A DNA stretch of 64,000 nucleotides from Azospirillum ramasamyi (GCF_003233655.1 NZ_CP029829.1:1250978-1314977); one strand, 5' to 3'; positions 1 to 8,287 are shown, counted from the stretch's first letter. Numbers and translations are program-made. Notes: generated from the sequence alone by a model not told the origin.

Positions 1-152
1 GGGGTGCTGTCGTCCATGACCCATGGGGCTACCGCCGCCGGCCCGCGATTGCAAGTGCAAGGATGCGATCCGCCCCTTTGGCGGTGACGCGAAGGGGACT
101 GTGACAAAACGTCTCGACAGGTCCTATATGCGACTGGTTCGCAACAAGGTCG

Positions 153-168
153 TTGACAACGATTCTCA
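153..168 (+). promoter_or_regulatory. Fur-box-like operator overlapping a -35 box, upstream of bfd
   Basis: A consensus -35 hexamer TTGACA lies at 153-158. Bases 154-168 (TGACAACGATTCTCA) match the 7-1-7 Fur core TGATAATnATTATCA at all but three of the 14 defined positions. No good -10 is obvious (TACTCC at 177-182 is weak). The site sits about 60 nt before the ferredoxin start. In enterobacteria bfd is Fur-repressed. That Fur acts here is inference from the motif and the gene it precedes. Confidence 0.5.
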
Positions 169-226
169 GTCTCAGGTACTCCTGGGTTCAGGACAATCTT
201 CTCACACCGATGATCGCCGAGGGCTT

Positions 227-514
227 ATGTACGTCTGCATCTGCCACGCGTTGAACGACAAGAAGGTCAAGGCTGCGCTGGACAATGGCGCTTCCAACCC
301 GGCCTCGGTGTTTCGCCATCACAATTGTCAGGTCCAGTGCGGCAAATGCGTGCCGATGATGCGCAGCATGGCCAGCGAGCATCGCGCCGCGTCGGTCCAG
401 CAGGCCGCCATCGCCGCCGCCACCGCCACCGTTCCCGCCCCCTGCGGCGGCACGGCGGTGCCGGAGCCCGCCAATGCGGAAGCCGTTCCCGCCTACGCGA
501 TCGCCGCCGAGTAA
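227..514 (+). CDS. bfd: Bacterioferritin-associated ferredoxin-like [2Fe-2S] protein
   Basis: This is a 95-residue protein whose first 45 residues are a Bfd-type [2Fe-2S] domain. Cysteines fall at 4, 6, 38 and 41 (CxC then CxxC), exactly the ligand spacing of E. coli Bfd. In that family the protein reduces bacterioferritin so that stored iron is released. The start at 227 puts the first Cys at residue 4. An in-frame ATG at 23 would add an unrelated basic leader and was rejected. The C-terminal half (about 50-95) is an Ala/Val/Pro-rich tail not found in the short E. coli protein and probably disordered. No bacterioferritin gene is next to it. The Fur-box-like site upstream fits iron regulation. 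Confidence 0.85.
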   Translation: MYVCICHALNDKKVKAALDNGASNPASVFRHHNCQVQCGKCVPMMRSMASEHRAASVQQAAIAAATATVPAPCGGTAVPEPANAEAVPAYAIAAE

Positions 515-1016
515 CGGCCGCACCACAAGCTGCGTTATTGCAAGCTGCGTTATCGCAAGCTCTACCACTTCCGACTTTCTGCTCAATACCGGGTCTACAA
601 CCTGGCCTTTTGGGTGCGACAGAATGCGCCCCTGTCTATGATTTTTGGGCAGATTGACCCAGCCCCCCCATTCCGGCACAAAAGCGTCACGAAAACAAAA
701 GAACGTCGTCAAAATGTCGGCGTATAAAAAAGCCAACGGGCCGGATGAAACCGGCCTGGGAGGAAACGCAATCCAACCAAGAAGACTTCCTCGGCCACCG
801 GGCTCGCCTTGTCCTTGAAGAACAGGGCGGCCCGGCGGAATTTGGATTCAAAGCGGCGTTCCGCAACTGCTCACGTACTTCGCAATCGCATCACGGCCAT
901 CTCCCAAAGGAGCGGTGCCGACTGCGCTTACGGTGCGTTTTCGCAGCATTGTTGCGGCGCTATCGTTCTGACCGACCGGGACGTCTGAAACGGTTGAGGA
1001 TCAAGGGAGGATTTTC
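515..1016. other. 502-bp intergenic stretch, no convincing gene
   Basis: The stretch holds a short tandem repeat (526-561), a weak GACAG/CTGTC hairpin at 618-636 followed by a T-rich run that could end the bfd transcript, and a 6-bp perfect hairpin GGCCGG/CCGGCC at 739-756. An ATG-started frame from 745 to 1020 has no recognisable domain, unusual composition, and its ATG sits in the loop of that hairpin. I do not call it. No tRNA-like structure was seen. Confidence 0.5.
526..561. repeat. 15-nt tandem repeat, about 2.4 copies
   Basis: CAAGCTGCGTTATTG (526-540) is followed by CAAGCTGCGTTATCG (541-555) and the partial copy CAAGCT (556-561), just after the bfd stop codon. One base differs between the full copies. 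There is no evident function. Confidence 0.8.
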
Positions 1017-1322
1017 ATGAGCCGCCGCAACCGGCACGCCTTCGACACGCTGAGCCGTGACCTCGTCCTTCGCGCCACCGACCGTATGGAAACCCTCAGG
1101 TCCATGGTAGAGCGCGCGGACAGTGAACGGCGCGAGACATGGGAGCGCACGCTCGACCGTCTCCGCGGCCTCAACAACCGCGCCATCGCCCGCATCGAGG
1201 CCGCCCATCTGGCCGACGACGACGCATGGCCTTTTGCCCGCGCCCAGGCCGATCAGGCGATGATGGATCTGATGCGCGGTCTCGACGATTTCGACGGCCA
1301 CCTGCGACTGCTGGCGGCATGA
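1017..1322 (+). CDS. Small charged helical protein of unknown function
   Basis: A 101-residue hypothetical protein. It is rich in Arg, Asp, Glu, Ala and Leu in a heptad-like pattern along its whole length (for example the RADSERRETWERTLDRLRGL region near residue 33), suggesting a small all-helical, possibly coiled-coil, cytoplasmic protein. There is no signal peptide, membrane segment or Cys cluster. The start is supported by a strong Shine-Dalgarno AAGGGAGG at 1003-1010, six bases before the ATG. A bidirectional terminator follows it and separates it from the convergent era operon. I do not recognise a family and assign no function. Confidence 0.7.
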   Translation: MSRRNRHAFDTLSRDLVLRATDRMETLRSMVERADSERRETWERTLDRLRGLNNRAIARIEAAHLADDDAWPFARAQADQAMMDLMRGLDDFDGHLRLLAA

Positions 1323-1350
1323 AGACGGCGGCCATGGCCGCTCACAAGGA

Positions 1351-1384
1351 AAAGGCCCTCTCCCGGTCGGGAGAGGGCCTTTTT
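1351..1384. terminator. Bidirectional rho-independent terminator
   Basis: A 14-bp perfect stem AAAGGCCCTCTCCC / GGGAGAGGGCCTTT has loop GGTC, with T-runs at the 3' side on both strands. It lies between the convergent small gene (stop at 1322) and era (stop codon at 1387-1389). Confidence 0.93.
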
Positions 1385-1386
1385 CA

Positions 1387-2583
1387 TCATGAAGCCCCGA
1401 AATCCAGGCCCCAGGCCGAGTAGCGTTCGGGATCGTCGACCCAGCCCTCGCGCACCTTCACGAACAGGATCAGGTGGACGCGGCGCTCCAGCATGCCCTG
1501 CAACTCGTTCCGCGCGGCGGAACCGAGAGCCTTGATCCGCTGGCCGCCCTTGCCCAGCACGATTGCCTTCTGGCTTTCGCGCTGCACGAAGATGACCTGC
1601 GAGATCTTGACCGACCCGTCCTCGAACTCCTCCCACACCTCGGTCTCGACCGTGGCGGAATAGGGAAGCTCCTGGTGAAGCTGCAGGAACAGCTTCTCGC
1701 GGGTGATCTCCGCCGCCAGCAGACGCATGGGCATGTCGGAGATCTGGTCTTCCGGGAAGTGCCACGGCCCTTCCGGCAGGCGGTCGGCCAGGAACTGCTT
1801 CAGGTCGGCGACGCCGTCCTCGGTGAAGGCCGACACCATGAAGATGTCGGAAAAGATCCCTTCCTGCCGGAAGGCGTCGGCGATGCCCAGCAGGACGTCG
1901 CGCTTCACCAGATCGATCTTGTTCAGGATCAGGATCGCCTCGCGGCCCTGCTCCTTCAGCCGCGCGACGATGCTGCGGGTGTCCTCGTCGATCGACCGGC
2001 GCGACACGTCGTACAGCACACCGATGACGTCGGCGTCCTCCGCCCCCTGCCAAGCCGCAGCCACCATGGCGCGGTCCAGCCGGCGCTTCGGCTTGAAGAT
2101 GCCGGGGGTGTCGACGAAGATCATCTGGGCGTCGCCCTGGATGGTGATGCCCAGCACGCGGGTGCGCGTGGTCTGCACCTTCGGGCTGACGATCGACACC
2201 TTGCTGCCGATCATCGCGTTCAGCAGCGTCGATTTCCCGGCATTCGGCGCGCCCACCAGGGCGATGAAGCCGCAGCGCGGGTGGTCCGGCATCGTCGGCA
2301 GAGGCGGCAGGACGGAGATGGGCTGCCCGCGCGGGGCATCCTCATCATCGTCCTCGTCATCCTCATAATCGCCGTCCTCGTACCCGTCGCCTTCGAAGTC
2401 GTCCTCTTCGAAGTCGCCGTCTTCGCCTTCGACGCCGCCATCCGCCTGGTCCAGCGCCTCGTCGTCCTTCACGGATTCCGGCTTCACGGATTCCGGCTTC
2501 ATGGATCCCGCTTCCGTCTCCGCAGCTTCGGAGACGGGCGTTTCACTCTTCGATTTGTCGATGTCGTCGCGACCGTCAGTCAT
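1387..2583 (-). CDS. era: GTPase Era with long acidic N-terminal extension
   Basis: Era is a GTPase that binds 16S rRNA and 30S precursors in ribosome assembly. The G1 loop GAPNAGKS is at residues 111-118, followed by G3 DTPG and G4 NKID. A C-terminal KH domain carries GKGGQRIK. The protein is 398 residues against about 300 in E. coli. The excess is a roughly 100-residue N-terminal region, very rich in Asp and Glu (about residues 50-83), with a duplicated PESVK unit. I chose the ATG at 2583 because it overlaps the rnc stop by 8 nt and has GGGAG nine bases upstream. The family-like Met at 2292 lacks a ribosome site but cannot be excluded. It is last in the pdxJ-acpS-lepB-rnc-era operon. Confidence 0.95.
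   Translation of the reverse strand: MTDGRDDIDKSKSETPVSEAAETEAGSMKPESVKPESVKDDEALDQADGGVEGEDGDFEEDDFEGDGYEDGDYEDDEDDDEDAPRGQPISVLPPLPTMPDHPRCGFIALVGAPNAGKSTLLNAMIGSKVSIVSPKVQTTRTRVLGITIQGDAQMIFVDTPGIFKPKRRLDRAMVAAAWQGAEDADVIGVLYDVSRRSIDEDTRSIVARLKEQGREAILILNKIDLVKRDVLLGIADAFRQEGIFSDIFMVSAFTEDGVADLKQFLADRLPEGPWHFPEDQISDMPMRLLAAEITREKLFLQLHQELPYSATVETEVWEEFEDGSVKISQVIFVQRESQKAIVLGKGGQRIKALGSAARNELQGMLERRVHLILFVKVREGWVDDPERYSAWGLDFGAS
2468..2497. repeat. Two 15-nt tandem copies inside era
   Basis: TTCACGGATTCCGGC occurs at 2468-2482 and again at 2483-2497. On the coding strand it encodes repeated PESVK units in the acidic extension of Era. In-frame 15-nt units allow length change without frameshift. 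Confidence 0.85.
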
Positions 2584-3367
2584 CGACTTGCACTCCCACC
2601 TGGCGCAGCAATGTGCTGGCCGCCTTCTTTTCCGCGATACGCTTGGACGAGCCGGACCCGGTGACCGGTTCCAGGCCCGCGACATGCACAGCAACAACGA
2701 ACAACGGCTCGTGCGCCGGTCCGCTGTGTTCGATCAATTCATAACGGGGCAGCGGCTTGCCGCGTCCCTGCGCCCACTCCTGCAGCGTGGTCTTGCTGTC
2801 CAGCGGCGGCGGCGTCGCCTTGTCGATTTCGCCCGCCAGGGCCTGGCGGACGAAGCGCGTCACCGGCTCCAGCCCGCCGTCGAGATACATGGCGCCCAGC
2901 ACCGCCTCGCAGGCGTCGCCCAGGATGGTCCGGTTCTCGCGCCCGCCGCTCGACGCTTCCGCCGGGGACAGGCGCAGATAGGCGCCCAGCCCGATGGTGT
3001 CGGCGACCCGGCCCAATGATTCCCGGCGCACCAGCGCGGCATGGCGCTTGGCGAGCGCGCCCTCGCGTTCGTTGGGATAGCGTTCCAGCAGCCACTGCGC
3101 GACGACGAGCCCGACGACGCGGTCGCCTAGGAATTCCAGCCGCTCATAGGCGATGCCCGGACCCTTGTGCGACTTGCGGCCGGCCCGCTCCAGCCCCATC
3201 AGGCTGGGATGGGTGACCGCGTCGCGCAGAAGCGACAGGTCGGCGAACTGGTGACCCAGCGCGCGCGCCAGTTCCACCACATCCGCGGACTGGACGGCGC
3301 CGTCGTTCCCGGTTCCGGCTTCGGAGCCGGCACCCGCATCGGCGGGCGCCATGGTGACGGTGGACAC
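2576..3367 (-). CDS. rnc: Ribonuclease III
   Basis: This endonuclease cleaves double-stranded RNA, including rRNA precursors. The nuclease domain shows the family signature ERLEFLGDRV at about residues 75-84 and the second acidic motif GDACEA at 150-155 (D151, E154), so both metal-binding sets are intact. A dsRNA-binding domain occupies about 186-256. The length of 263 is slightly more than E. coli (226) because of an Ala/Gly-rich leader of some 25 residues. The start is GTG at 3367, directly after the lepB TAA, with GGAG eight bases upstream. An ATG 15 nt further in (3352) is the alternative. The gene is translationally coupled to lepB and era. Confidence 0.96.
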   Translation of the reverse strand: MSTVTMAPADAGAGSEAGTGNDGAVQSADVVELARALGHQFADLSLLRDAVTHPSLMGLERAGRKSHKGPGIAYERLEFLGDRVVGLVVAQWLLERYPNEREGALAKRHAALVRRESLGRVADTIGLGAYLRLSPAEASSGGRENRTILGDACEAVLGAMYLDGGLEPVTRFVRQALAGEIDKATPPPLDSKTTLQEWAQGRGKPLPRYELIEHSGPAHEPLFVVAVHVAGLEPVTGSGSSKRIAEKKAASTLLRQVGVQVDD

Positions 3368-4135
3368 TTACCGGACTCCGTTGAACAGGCGGCTGAAGCG
3401 CAGATCGACCGGCCAACGCCAGATTTCGTAGAAGCGCGTGCCCTCGTCGAGCGAGAAGAACAGGAATTCGGCGCGGCCGACCATGTTCTCGATGGGAACG
3501 AACCCCACCTGCGACGGCACGCGGCTGTCGAGCGAGTTGTCGCGGTTGTCGCCCATCACGAACACGTTGCCGGCCGGCACCTTGAACACCGGCGTGTTGT
3601 CGAGCGGGCCGTTGTCCGACTCCTCGATGATGCGGTAGCTGCGGCCGTTGGGCAGCGTTTCGATGAACTGCGCGGTGCGGATGCTGCGGCCCAGCGAATC
3701 CGTTGTCACGAAATCCTCGATCCGCTCGCGCTTCACCGGCTGGCCGTTGATGTGCAGGATGCCGCCGATCATCTGGATGCTGTCGCCGGGCAGGCCGACG
3801 ACGCGCTTGATGTAGTCGGTCTTGTTGTCGCGCGGCAGCTTGAACACCGCCACGTCGCCCCGCTCCGGCTCGGAGCCCAGGATCCGGCCCTCGAACAGCG
3901 GCAAGCCGAAGCCGACCGTGTGCTTGCTGTAGCCGTAGCTGAACTTCGACACGAACAGGTAATCGCCGATCAGCAGCGTCGGGATCATCGACCCGGACGG
4001 GATGTTGAAGGGCTCGAACGCGAAAGTCCGCACGCCGAAGGCGATCAGAACCGCGAAGAACACCGTCTTCACGGTCTCGACGAACCCGGATTCCTTGGTC
4101 TTGGCGTTGGACGCCGTCTCTTTCTGAAAGGTCAT
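3368..4135 (-). CDS. lepB: Signal peptidase I
   Basis: This inner-membrane serine protease removes signal peptides from Sec/Tat-exported proteins. One N-terminal membrane segment (about 22-40) is followed by the catalytic serine motif PSGSMIPTL (nucleophile Ser49) and the general-base lysine in [12 protein letters not shown] (Lys110). The conserved [11 protein letters not shown] box follows. All catalytic residues are present. The length of 255 is normal for alphaproteobacteria, which have one membrane helix where E. coli has two. The ATG overlaps the acpS stop (ATGA), so translation is coupled within the pdxJ-to-era operon. Confidence 0.97.
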   Translation of the reverse strand: MTFQKETASNAKTKESGFVETVKTVFFAVLIAFGVRTFAFEPFNIPSGSMIPTLLIGDYLFVSKFSYGYSKHTVGFGLPLFEGRILGSEPERGDVAVFKLPRDNKTDYIKRVVGLPGDSIQMIGGILHINGQPVKRERIEDFVTTDSLGRSIRTAQFIETLPNGRSYRIIEESDNGPLDNTPVFKVPAGNVFVMGDNRDNSLDSRVPSQVGFVPIENMVGRAEFLFFSLDEGTRFYEIWRWPVDLRFSRLFNGVR

Positions 4136-4632
4136 TCTGGGGTCGCCGTATTGGTGGGCATTGCGGTCTCGGTGGGGGCGGTCTCGGTGGGGGCGGACTC
4201 GATCGGTTCGGCGCTGATGACGACGAAGGCCTCGGCCATCGGGTACTCGTCGGTCAGCGTCACATGGATGCGGGCGCGCATGCCCGGCGGCGTGATCGCC
4301 TCCAGCCGGGCCAGGGCACCGCCGGTCAGGCGCATGGTCGGCTGGCCGGACGGCAGGTTGACCACCCCCATGTCGCGCCAGAACACCCCGTCGCGAAAGC
4401 CGGTGCCGAGCGCCTTGGAGCAGGCCTCCTTGGCGGCGAAACGCTTGGCGTAGGTCGAGGCGCGAGCGTTGTTCTTCGCGGCGGAACCGGCCCGGCGTTC
4501 GGACTTCGCCTGCTCGACCTCGGTGAAGATGCGGTCGATGAAGCGCTGTCCGAAACGTTCCAGCGACTTCTCGACCCGCCGGATGTCGATCAGGTCGTTG
4601 CCGATGCCGAGAATGGTGCCGGACATCATCAT
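4132..4632 (-). CDS. acpS: Holo-[acyl-carrier-protein] synthase
   Basis: AcpS transfers 4'-phosphopantetheine from CoA to acyl carrier protein and is essential for fatty-acid synthesis. The N-terminal GIGNDLIDI motif (metal-binding Asp13) and the [14 protein letters not shown] motif (Glu69) are intact. At 166 residues it is longer than the usual 125-140. The extra C-terminal tail is Thr/Pro/Glu-rich, encoded partly by a 15-nt tandem repeat, and probably unstructured. Three ATGs are in tandem at the start. The first overlaps the pdxJ TGA, so the exact start (4632, 4629 or 4626) is uncertain by a residue or two. Confidence 0.95.
   Translation of the reverse strand: MMMSGTILGIGNDLIDIRRVEKSLERFGQRFIDRIFTEVEQAKSERRAGSAAKNNARASTYAKRFAAKEACSKALGTGFRDGVFWRDMGVVNLPSGQPTMRLTGGALARLEAITPPGMRARIHVTLTDEYPMAEAFVVISAEPIESAPTETAPTETAMPTNTATPE
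4164..4193. repeat. Two 15-nt tandem copies inside acpS
   Basis: CGGTCTCGGTGGGGG is repeated perfectly at 4164-4178 and 4179-4193, with a degenerate copy beginning at 4194. It encodes the APTET repeats of the AcpS tail and keeps frame whatever the copy number. Confidence 0.85.
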
Positions 4633-5378
4633 GCCGCTGTCCCGGCTGCGCGTGCCCTGTCCATCGCCTTGCGCATGCGGGCGATGGAGTTGGTCAGGCC
4701 GACGAAGATCGCCTCCCCGATCAGGAAATGGCCGATGTTCAGCTCCACGATGGTCGGGATCGCCGCCACCGGGCCGACGGTGTCATAGCTCAGGCCATGG
4801 CCGGCATGGCATTCCAGCCCGATCGCCTCGGCATGGGCCGCGGCGCGGACGATGCGCGCCAGCTCCGCCTCGCGCTCCGCCGGATCGGCGGCGTCGCAAT
4901 AGGCGCCGGTGTGCAGTTCGACCACCGGGGCGCCCAGCCGCCTGGCGGCGTCGAGCTGCTCCGGCTCCGGGTCGATGAACAGCGAGACGCGGATGCCGGC
5001 GGCGCTCAACTCGCCGACCGGACGGACCAGATGGTCGTATTGGCCGATCACGTCCAGCCCGCCCTCGGTCGTCACCTCCGTGCGCTTTTCCGGGACGAGG
5101 CAGGCCGCGTGGGGCTTGTGGCGCAGCGCGATGGAGAGCATCTCGTCGGTCGCCGCCATTTCAAAGTTCAGCGGACGGTCGATCTCGGCCATCAGCCGCT
5201 CGATGTCGCGATCAACGATGTGGCGCCGGTCCTCGCGCAGATGCGCCGTGATCCCGTCGGCCCCGGCCTCGATGGCAAGCTTCGCCGCGCGCACGGGATC
5301 GGGATGCACCCCGCCGCGTGCGTTGCGGACGGTCGCCACATGGTCGATGTTCACGCCGAGGCGCAGGAAACGGGACAT
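4629..5378 (-). CDS. pdxJ: Pyridoxine 5'-phosphate synthase
   Basis: PdxJ condenses 3-amino-2-oxopropyl phosphate (the product of PdxA) with deoxyxylulose 5-phosphate to give pyridoxine 5'-phosphate. The N-terminal family signature [16 protein letters not shown] is present, followed by the TIM-barrel motifs [16 protein letters not shown] and the C-terminal GHGLSYDTV. The length of 249 is standard. The start at 5378 has GGAG eight bases upstream. A GTG at 5402 would add eight residues without a ribosome site. It is first in the five-gene operon, behind the promoter at 5432-5460. Its partner pdxA is in this window in another cluster. Confidence 0.97.
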   Translation of the reverse strand: MSRFLRLGVNIDHVATVRNARGGVHPDPVRAAKLAIEAGADGITAHLREDRRHIVDRDIERLMAEIDRPLNFEMAATDEMLSIALRHKPHAACLVPEKRTEVTTEGGLDVIGQYDHLVRPVGELSAAGIRVSLFIDPEPEQLDAARRLGAPVVELHTGAYCDAADPAEREAELARIVRAAAHAEAIGLECHAGHGLSYDTVGPVAAIPTIVELNIGHFLIGEAIFVGLTNSIARMRKAMDRARAAGTAA

Positions 5379-5431
5379 GCACGGACTCCAAAGCATCGCC
5401 ACCCGCCGGAACGGGCGGGAGCGATTCCGTC

Positions 5432-5460
5432 TATATAGCGGCGCTCCGGCGTTCCGTCAC
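5432..5460 (-). promoter_or_regulatory. Predicted sigma-70 promoter of the pdxJ-acpS-lepB-rnc-era operon
   Basis: Reading the minus strand, GTGACG (5460-5455, 4 of 6 to TTGACA) is followed 17 bases later by TATATA (5437-5432, 5 of 6 to TATAAT). It lies 54 nt before the pdxJ ATG and downstream of the rsh stop. A small GC stem-loop (CCCGCC/GGGCGGG, about 5402-5419) lies in the leader. Confidence 0.55.
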
Positions 5461-5519
5461 GCCGAACCGACCGATGCACCTGCGGATGACAGGAATTTCA
5501 CCGTCGACCGACGGAGTGT

Positions 5520-7676
5520 TCAGCGTCCCCGTGCCCGCTCCACCGAATGGATGGCCGGGGTCGCGCGCAGGGCGGCCATGATGTTGGTCAGGTGCTTGGC
5601 ATCCTTCACGTCGATGTCGATCAGCAGCTCGAAATAATCGGTGCTGCGGTTCGTGATCTTCTGATGGATGACGTTGCCCTGGTTCTTGCCGATCACCGTG
5701 AACAGCGTGCCGAGCGAGCCCTGTTCATTGGCGATGACGACGCTGATGCGGCCGACATGCTCCTCCGGCGAATCCGGCCCGGTTTCCCACGACACGTCGA
5801 TCCAGCGTTCCGGCGAGTCGTGGAAGCTCTCCAGTGTCTCGCAGTCGATGGTGTGGATGGTCACGCCCTTGCCGGTGGTGACGATGCCGACGATGCGGTC
5901 GCCGGGCAGCGGGTGGCAGCAGCGGGCATAATGCACGGCCATGCCGGGGATCAGGCCGCGGATCGGCAGGGCCGATTCCTTGCGCGCCTTCGCCTTCGGC
6001 TTGGGCGTTTCCTCCATCTCGCGGGCGGCGGGGGCGGTCTGCGCCTTGTGGCCGGGGAAGACGGCGTGGAAGACCTCGCGCACGGAATGCAGGCCCGAGC
6101 CCACCCCCGCCATCAGGTCGTCCACCGTCGGCTGCTGGAAGATCTTGATGGCGTTTTCCAGCGCCTTTTCGGTGAACTCGTAGCCTTCCGCCTTGAACTG
6201 CCGCATCAGCATGCCGCGCCCCAGTTCCATGTACTGGGCGCGCTGTTGGGTGCGCAGGAACTTGCGGATGCGGGCGCGGGCCTTGCCGGTGACGACGAAG
6301 CGTTCCCAGCCCGGAACCGGCGTCTGCGCCTTGGAGGTGACGATGTCGACCTGATCGCCGTTCTGCAGCTGGGTGCGCAGCGGCAGCATGCGGCCGTTGA
6401 TCTTGGCGCCGACGCAATGGTCGCCGACCTGCGAATGGACGGCATAGGCGAAGTCGACCGGCGTGGCGCCGCGCGGAAGCGCAATCAGATCGCCCTTCGG
6501 CGTGAAGCAGAACACCTGATCCTGGAACAGCTCCAGCTTGGTGTGCTCCAGGAACTCTTCCGGCTTCTGCGCATGCTCCAGGATGTCCAGAAGCTCGCGC
6601 AGCCAGCGGTATTCGCCGCCATTCGGGCGCGGCTGGTGGTCCTGCTTGTAGGCCCAGTGGGCGGCCACACCCAGCTCGGCGATCTCGTGCATGTCCTGGG
6701 TGCGGATCTGCACCTCGATCCGGTTGCGGCCGGGACCGATCACGCCGGTGTGCAGGCTGCGGTAGCCGTTGGGCTTGGGCGTGGAGATGTAGTCCTTGAA
6801 GCGCCCGGGCACGACCGGATAATGCGCGTGGACGACGCCCAGCGCCTGATAGCACTCGCCGACCGAGCCGACCGTGATGCGGAAGGCCATGATGTCGGAC
6901 AGCTGCTCGAAGCTGACATTCTTGCGCTGCAGCTTGCGCCAGATCGAATAGGCCGATTTCTCGCGCCCCGACACCGTCGCGTCGGGCAGCCCTTCGGAGG
7001 CCAGCAGTTCGCGCAGTTCGGTGATGATGGTCTGGACGCGGTTCTCACCCTCGCTGCGCAGGCGGGCCAGCTGGGCCAGGATGCTGTCGCGCGCGTCGGG
7101 GTTCAGTTCCGCGAAGGCAAGGTCGTCCAGCTCGTCCTTGATCTTGTGCATGCCGATGCGCTCGGCCAAGGGCGAGTAGATTTCGATGGTTTCACGGGCG
7201 ATGCGCTTGCGCTTCTCCGGCTTCTTCAGGTGGAACAGCGTGCGCATGTTGTGAAGCCGGTCGGCCAGCTTCACCAGCAGGACGCGGATGTCCTCCGACA
7301 TCGCCAGCACCAGCTTGCGGAAATTCTCCGCCTGCTTGGCCTGCTCGCTGTTCAGCTCCAGCCGCGACAGCTTGGTGACGCCATCGACCAGCCGGGCGAT
7401 CTCCTTGCCGAACACCCGCTCGATGTCCTCGAGCGTGGCGACCGTGTCCTCGACCGTGTCGTGAAGCAGCGCCGTGGCGATGGTGCCGGCGTCCAGCTTC
7501 ATCTGGGTCAGGATGCCGGCGACCTCCAGCGGGTGGAGGAAATAGGGATCGCCGGACGCGCGCGTCTGCGATCCATGCGCCTTCATGGAATAGACATAGG
7601 CGCGGTTGAGGAGATCCTCATCGGCGTTGGGATCATACGCCTTGACGCGCTCGACAAGCTCGTATTGCCGGATCAT
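5520..7676 (-). CDS. rsh: Bifunctional (p)ppGpp synthetase/hydrolase (RelA/SpoT homologue)
   Basis: This enzyme makes and degrades the stringent-response alarmone. The N-terminal HD hydrolase is intact (H48, H72-D73 in LLHDTVEDT, D139 in KLADRLHNM). The synthetase domain has RFKDYISTPKPNGYRSLH (about 292-309), followed by TGS (about 390-450) and a C-terminal ACT domain (about 640-718). With 718 residues and the HD motif intact, this is the long bifunctional Rsh typical of alphaproteobacteria, not a hydrolase-dead RelA. It follows rpoZ on the same strand after 142 nt. The rpoZ-spoT pairing is common in Proteobacteria, and omega modulates the ppGpp response in E. coli. Confidence 0.96.
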   Translation of the reverse strand: MIRQYELVERVKAYDPNADEDLLNRAYVYSMKAHGSQTRASGDPYFLHPLEVAGILTQMKLDAGTIATALLHDTVEDTVATLEDIERVFGKEIARLVDGVTKLSRLELNSEQAKQAENFRKLVLAMSEDIRVLLVKLADRLHNMRTLFHLKKPEKRKRIARETIEIYSPLAERIGMHKIKDELDDLAFAELNPDARDSILAQLARLRSEGENRVQTIITELRELLASEGLPDATVSGREKSAYSIWRKLQRKNVSFEQLSDIMAFRITVGSVGECYQALGVVHAHYPVVPGRFKDYISTPKPNGYRSLHTGVIGPGRNRIEVQIRTQDMHEIAELGVAAHWAYKQDHQPRPNGGEYRWLRELLDILEHAQKPEEFLEHTKLELFQDQVFCFTPKGDLIALPRGATPVDFAYAVHSQVGDHCVGAKINGRMLPLRTQLQNGDQVDIVTSKAQTPVPGWERFVVTGKARARIRKFLRTQQRAQYMELGRGMLMRQFKAEGYEFTEKALENAIKIFQQPTVDDLMAGVGSGLHSVREVFHAVFPGHKAQTAPAAREMEETPKPKAKARKESALPIRGLIPGMAVHYARCCHPLPGDRIVGIVTTGKGVTIHTIDCETLESFHDSPERWIDVSWETGPDSPEEHVGRISVVIANEQGSLGTLFTVIGKNQGNVIHQKITNRSTDYFELLIDIDVKDAKHLTNIMAALRATPAIHSVERARGR

Positions 7677-7772
7677 GCGGCCCGACCCGGCGCGCGTGGC
7701 GCCTCAGAAGTGTTCGTGGTGGTTCTGTTCGAACCGGAGAGGAGCCGAATGCTCCCCGCCCTTCTCTTCGGC

Positions 7773-7793
7773 GAGGGGACTCGGCGTCCCCTC
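7773..7793. other. Hairpin between rpoZ and rsh
   Basis: An 8-bp perfect inverted repeat GAGGGGAC / GTCCCCTC has loop TCGGC. There is no T-run on either side, so a simple intrinsic terminator is unlikely. It may attenuate, or stabilise RNA ends, between rpoZ and rsh. A related hairpin (GGGGAC-TTGA-GTCCCC) occurs before guaA. Confidence 0.6.
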
Positions 7794-7818
7794 ATGGTCC
7801 TGCGGTCGTTGTCCAGAA

Positions 7819-8253
7819 TCAGAGGTCTCCGTCGGGATCCTCGGTCATGGCGAAACCGGCGCCCGGCTCGGCATCCATGTCGGCGGCGATGTCGTCGTCC
7901 TCGCCCAGTTCCTCGCCGTCGCTCTCGCTCATGCCGTCTTCATCGCCCAGCGAGTTGTTGCCGCGGGCGGCCCAGTCGTTCTCGCCGGCCATCAGCTCGA
8001 CGATCTCTTCTTCCGGCTCGTCCGGCTCGACATGCTTCTGATGGCCCTTGATCAGGGCGTTCTTCAGATACTCCAGCGACACCGTCTCGTCCGCGATCTC
8101 GCGGAGCGCCACGACCGGGTTCTTGTCGTTGTCGCGGTCGATCGACAGCGGAGCGCCGCTCGCGACCTCGCGGGCGCGCTGGGCAGCCATCATGACCAGC
8201 TCGAAACGGTTCGGAACCTTCAGGACGCAATCTTCAACGGTAACGCGGGCCAT
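7819..8253 (-). CDS. rpoZ: RNA polymerase omega subunit with acidic C-terminal tail
   Basis: Omega assists beta' folding and RNA polymerase assembly. The N-terminus [20 protein letters not shown] and the segment [16 protein letters not shown] are diagnostic. E. coli omega has 91 residues, while this one has 144. The extra part (about 80-144) is dominated by Asp, Glu, Gly and Met and is probably disordered. Acidic tails are seen on omega in some alphaproteobacteria. The gene reads away from the NYN-nuclease gene and is expressed from a predicted promoter at 8288-8316, with GGAG about 11 bases before the ATG. Confidence 0.95.
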   Translation of the reverse strand: MARVTVEDCVLKVPNRFELVMMAAQRAREVASGAPLSIDRDNDKNPVVALREIADETVSLEYLKNALIKGHQKHVEPDEPEEEIVELMAGENDWAARGNNSLGDEDGMSESDGEELGEDDDIAADMDAEPGAGFAMTEDPDGDL

Positions 8254-8287
8254 GCCAGAGGAACTCCGGGTTCAAAGGAGGCTCTAG

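Noticed and set aside
1-17. A minus-strand ATG at 17-15 that could start a divergent gene
   Set aside because: Only five codons remain in the window and there is no clear ribosome site.
745-1020. 91-codon frame in the gap after bfd
   Set aside because: Its ATG lies in a hairpin loop. It overlaps the next start, has no ribosome site and no recognisable features.
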